From NCBI RefSeq assembly GCF_900090045.1, contig NC_041778.1, positions 793,501 to 857,500 of the forward strand: a stretch of 64,000 bases of DNA, in the 5' to 3' direction. Numbering within the stretch: position 1 is the stretch's first letter; the number at the start of each line of letters is the position of its first letter. The DNA is from Plasmodium malariae (taxonomy: Eukaryota; Apicomplexa; Aconoidasida; Haemosporida; Plasmodiidae). Below, in pieces: positions 61,566-64,000 of the stretch. Both the position numbers and the translations under genes were made by a program. The notes beneath the pieces were generated by a model, which worked only from the letters and a program-made list of their open reading frames with translations, did not search any database and was not told where the DNA came from.

Positions 61566-62544
61566 GAGAGAAGAAAAATATTTTATTTGTATATATTTTC
61601 TTACATGTTTTTGTAAGTGAACAGGAATGGCTTAAAAACAAATAAAAATAGTAAATAGCTAATTAATAAAAAATAAAATGTACGACAATAAAGCATAATA
61701 TATTAATACATAATAATATACGATAAATTACAATATAATAAGGCACAATTTAATGAAATATAATATATCGAATAATTTATAATTACGTATAATAAAAAGT
61801 AGCAAAATAACAGAAAGTGCAAAAATTAAATGAACTGAAAATACAAAATTTGACTACTTCAAATTGTCATAGTTTTGATGGAAACAAATAACAAAACGAA
61901 AAAACAATTTACTTAAGCAAATTAAAATAGTTTATTCTTACCACATCACATGATATATTTCGAGTTTTCCAAATATAACTTACACATAAAAAATGTTTTA
62001 CGTATGTGTTATGTATATATATATATATATATATTAGCACAATGAACAAAAAAAATTTTTCATTGACTGTGGTGTTTATTTTTTTCTTTTTAATTTTTTC
62101 TTTTTATTTTTTTCTCTTTTCCTTTTCGTTTTCTTTTTATTATTTTTTTTTTTTTTTTTTGGTAGTCCTCAATTATGATTCAATTAAAAATAATAAACTG
62201 ATGAAAAGATAATTTGACCAATTTACAAAATTTTTTTTTGGTAAGACGTGGGTGGTAATAAAATTCCTTTTATAATTTTTAGTAAGTACATAAGTGCAAA
62301 ATTTTTTTAAGTACATCACTACATTATTAAAAATGAAAAATGGTTGTTTGGGATAATGTTTAATTATATCATATATGCATAATTACGTACAAATAAGCAC
62401 GTACATATGTATATATATAAATGAATATATAATGTACGTATAATTTTTTTTTTGATTGATGAAATCTACACTCAAATGCGTTCTTTTTAATCTCCCATTT
62501 GTTTTGATATTATGTTATTTTAATTTATTTTATTTTAATTTATT

Positions 62545-62770
62545 TTATTTTATGTTGTTTGTTTGTTTGTTTGTTTGTTTGTTTGTTTGTTTGTTTGTTT
62601 GTTTGCTTGCTCGTTTGTTTGTTTGTTTGTTTGTTTGCTTGCTCGTTTGTTTGTTTGTTTGTTTGTTTGCTCGTTTGTTTGTTTGTTTGTTTGTTTGCTT
62701 GTTTGCTTGTTTGTTTGCTTGCTTGTTTGCTTGATTATTTATTTGATTATTTATTTGATTATTTATTTGA
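62545..62770. repeat. TTTG/CTTG tetranucleotide tract
   Basis: More than 50 tetranucleotide units, with GCTTGCTCG interruptions and ATTTATTTG units on the right. All three forward frames and a reverse frame are open, which explains the apparent Cys-Leu-Phe-Val proteins. Confidence 0.92.
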
Positions 62771-62874
62771 TTTTTTTTTTTTTTTTTTGGTACAAAAATT
62801 GACATTATACTGTAAAATGAAAAAAGAGCTAAAAATGATATAAAAATAAATTATGCATTTATAAGCTTTGCATT

Positions 62875-63205
62875 GTACACATATTTTACACACATATGTT
62901 ATGCACATATGTTATACCCACATATTATACCCACATATTATACCCACATATTATACCCACATATTATACCCACATATTATACACATATATCCATATATTA
63001 TACCCACCATATTATACCCACATATTATACACACATATTATACCACATATGTTATACCCACATATTATACCACATATTATACCACATATTATACCACATA
63101 TTATACACATATGTTATACCCACATATGTTATACCCACATATTATACCCACATATTATACCCACATATTATACCCACATATATTATACATACACATTATA
63201 CACAT
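62875..63205. repeat. 14-nt CACATATTATACCC repeat
   Basis: About 24 copies with one- and two-base variants. Open frames reading Tyr-Thr-His-Ile-Leu are artefacts. Confidence 0.9.
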
Positions 63206-63354
63206 ATTGTACATATACTCATTTTAACGCTTAACCCATTTCCAATGTTGTTTGATGTCCCCATAAATAATTCTGTATGTGTTCATTCGTTATGAACATA
63301 TTTGGTTTGAATAAAAAAAATGCAGCTAGCCAAAATGTGAATATATAATATAAT

Positions 63355-63391
<37 letters not shown>

Positions 63392-63529
63392 TTACAGTAT
63401 ATTAAACGTTTAAAAAAGGGACAAAAGAATAATTACATATTAAACTTTCCTTTTTTAATTCTTTTAATAAATTCGCGTTCAATATTATTTTGAGAAAATA
63501 TTTGAAAACGTAAGATTGCCTACATATAC

Positions 63530-63574
<45 letters not shown>

Positions 63575-64000
63575 AATCGTGCCATACCTTTTTTTTCATT
63601 ATCAAGTTTGATCAAAAAAAAAATTGGGACATTTTTACTTGGAATATACAAAGTTGAACTGAAGATGGTATCTTAGATTGTGGTAAAAATCGTTGGAAAA
63701 TTTAAGATGCTTTTAAAATGAAAAGAAAAAGAGAGACAGTATTAAAATGTAAGTATATAATTGTTTTTTTATTTAATCATTCGATTATTTATTCATTTAT
63801 TTATTCATTTATTTATGCATTTATTTATGCATTTATTTATGCATTTATTTATGCATTTATTTATGCATTTATTTTATTTTTTATTTTTTGTTTGGTGAAT
63901 ATAAAAAGAGGTTATAAAGAAAAAAAATGAAACAAAATCAGCGTCCATTACTCTTCATAATATTTGTGGAAAATGCCTTTATTTTGTTCATAATGTTTAA

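Larger units (their letters stand above)
60032..64000. other. Repeat-rich region upstream of PAT to the window end
   Basis: No large gene. It holds a 20-nt array (60069-60230), a less AT-rich open frame (60353-60544), a 16-nt array (60645-60740), A/T homopolymers (60930-61090), TA tracts (61180-61216, 61508-61563, 63537-63571), a TTTG array (62545-62770), a 14-nt array (62875-63205) and a 12-nt ATTTATTTATGC repeat (63785-63872). Confidence 0.55.

Noticed and set aside
62006..62212. Phe-rich small membrane protein
   Set aside because: The hydrophobic stretch is translation of T runs; no splice or conserved part is visible.
62456..63295. Cys-Leu-Phe-Val and Tyr-Thr-His proteins
   Set aside because: TTTG tetranucleotide and 14-nt repeats open in several frames.
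1..64000. CRISPR arrays, insertion sequences, bacterial-type promoters, riboswitches
   Set aside because: Repeats here are simple tandem arrays without regular unique spacers, and the genome is eukaryotic; no transposase or reverse transcriptase frame is present.

Overview
The window is nuclear DNA of a malaria parasite (Plasmodium). The signs are extreme A+T richness, long poly-A/poly-T tracts and TA/TGTA microsatellites between genes, short phase-consistent GT..AG introns, Asn/Ser/Asp low-complexity repeats inside proteins, and unmistakable Plasmodium families (SERA, MSP4, MSP5). From memory, gene order and orientation match the P. falciparum chromosome 2 block SERA - SERA8 - IscA2 - large conserved protein - MSP4 - MSP5 - [MSP2] - adenylosuccinate lyase - Pol III RPC11/RPC10 - conserved protein - AROM - pantothenate transporter, with MSP2 absent here. 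Separate MSP4 and MSP5 genes argue against a rodent parasite (fused MSP4/5), and missing MSP2 argues against P. falciparum and its Laverania relatives. The composition fits a human-type non-falciparum species such as P. malariae or P. ovale, but the species is not decided by sequence alone.

Layout. 1-10.7 kb: the end of the SERA papain-like cluster, with a four-exon blood-stage-type SERA with a cysteine active site and a six-exon SERA8/ECP1-type gene. 13.5-14.0 kb: ISCA2-type Fe-S carrier. 15.4-21.7 kb (minus): giant low-complexity protein, for which I infer two extra 3' exons. 26.7-30.3 kb: MSP4 and MSP5, tandem two-exon EGF/GPI surface antigens. 33.4-34.8 kb (minus): adenylosuccinate lyase. 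36.5-37.05 kb: Pol III RPC11. 41.6-45.7 kb: Asn-rich protein with an 18-residue repeat array. 47.6-56.1 kb (minus): AROM-like shikimate-pathway polypeptide reconstructed from four exons, with a frame break at a poly-A tract and a degenerate dehydroquinate synthase part. 58.35-60.03 kb (minus): MFS pantothenate transporter. 60-64 kb: repeat-rich intergenic DNA.

The genes are individually transcribed; there are no operons. SERA and MSP products act at the parasite surface or vacuole during egress and invasion, SERA8 in the mosquito stage; the remainder is housekeeping (purine synthesis, Fe-S assembly, Pol III, shikimate/folate precursors, vitamin B5 uptake). Possible unannotated small genes lie at about 56.9-57.3 kb (signal peptide plus splice), 60.35-60.54 kb, 46.99-47.26 kb, 37.7-38.5 kb and 31.5-31.7 kb, all less AT-rich than their surroundings. 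Splice sites are my manual predictions from signals and phase; no alignment or search was run.
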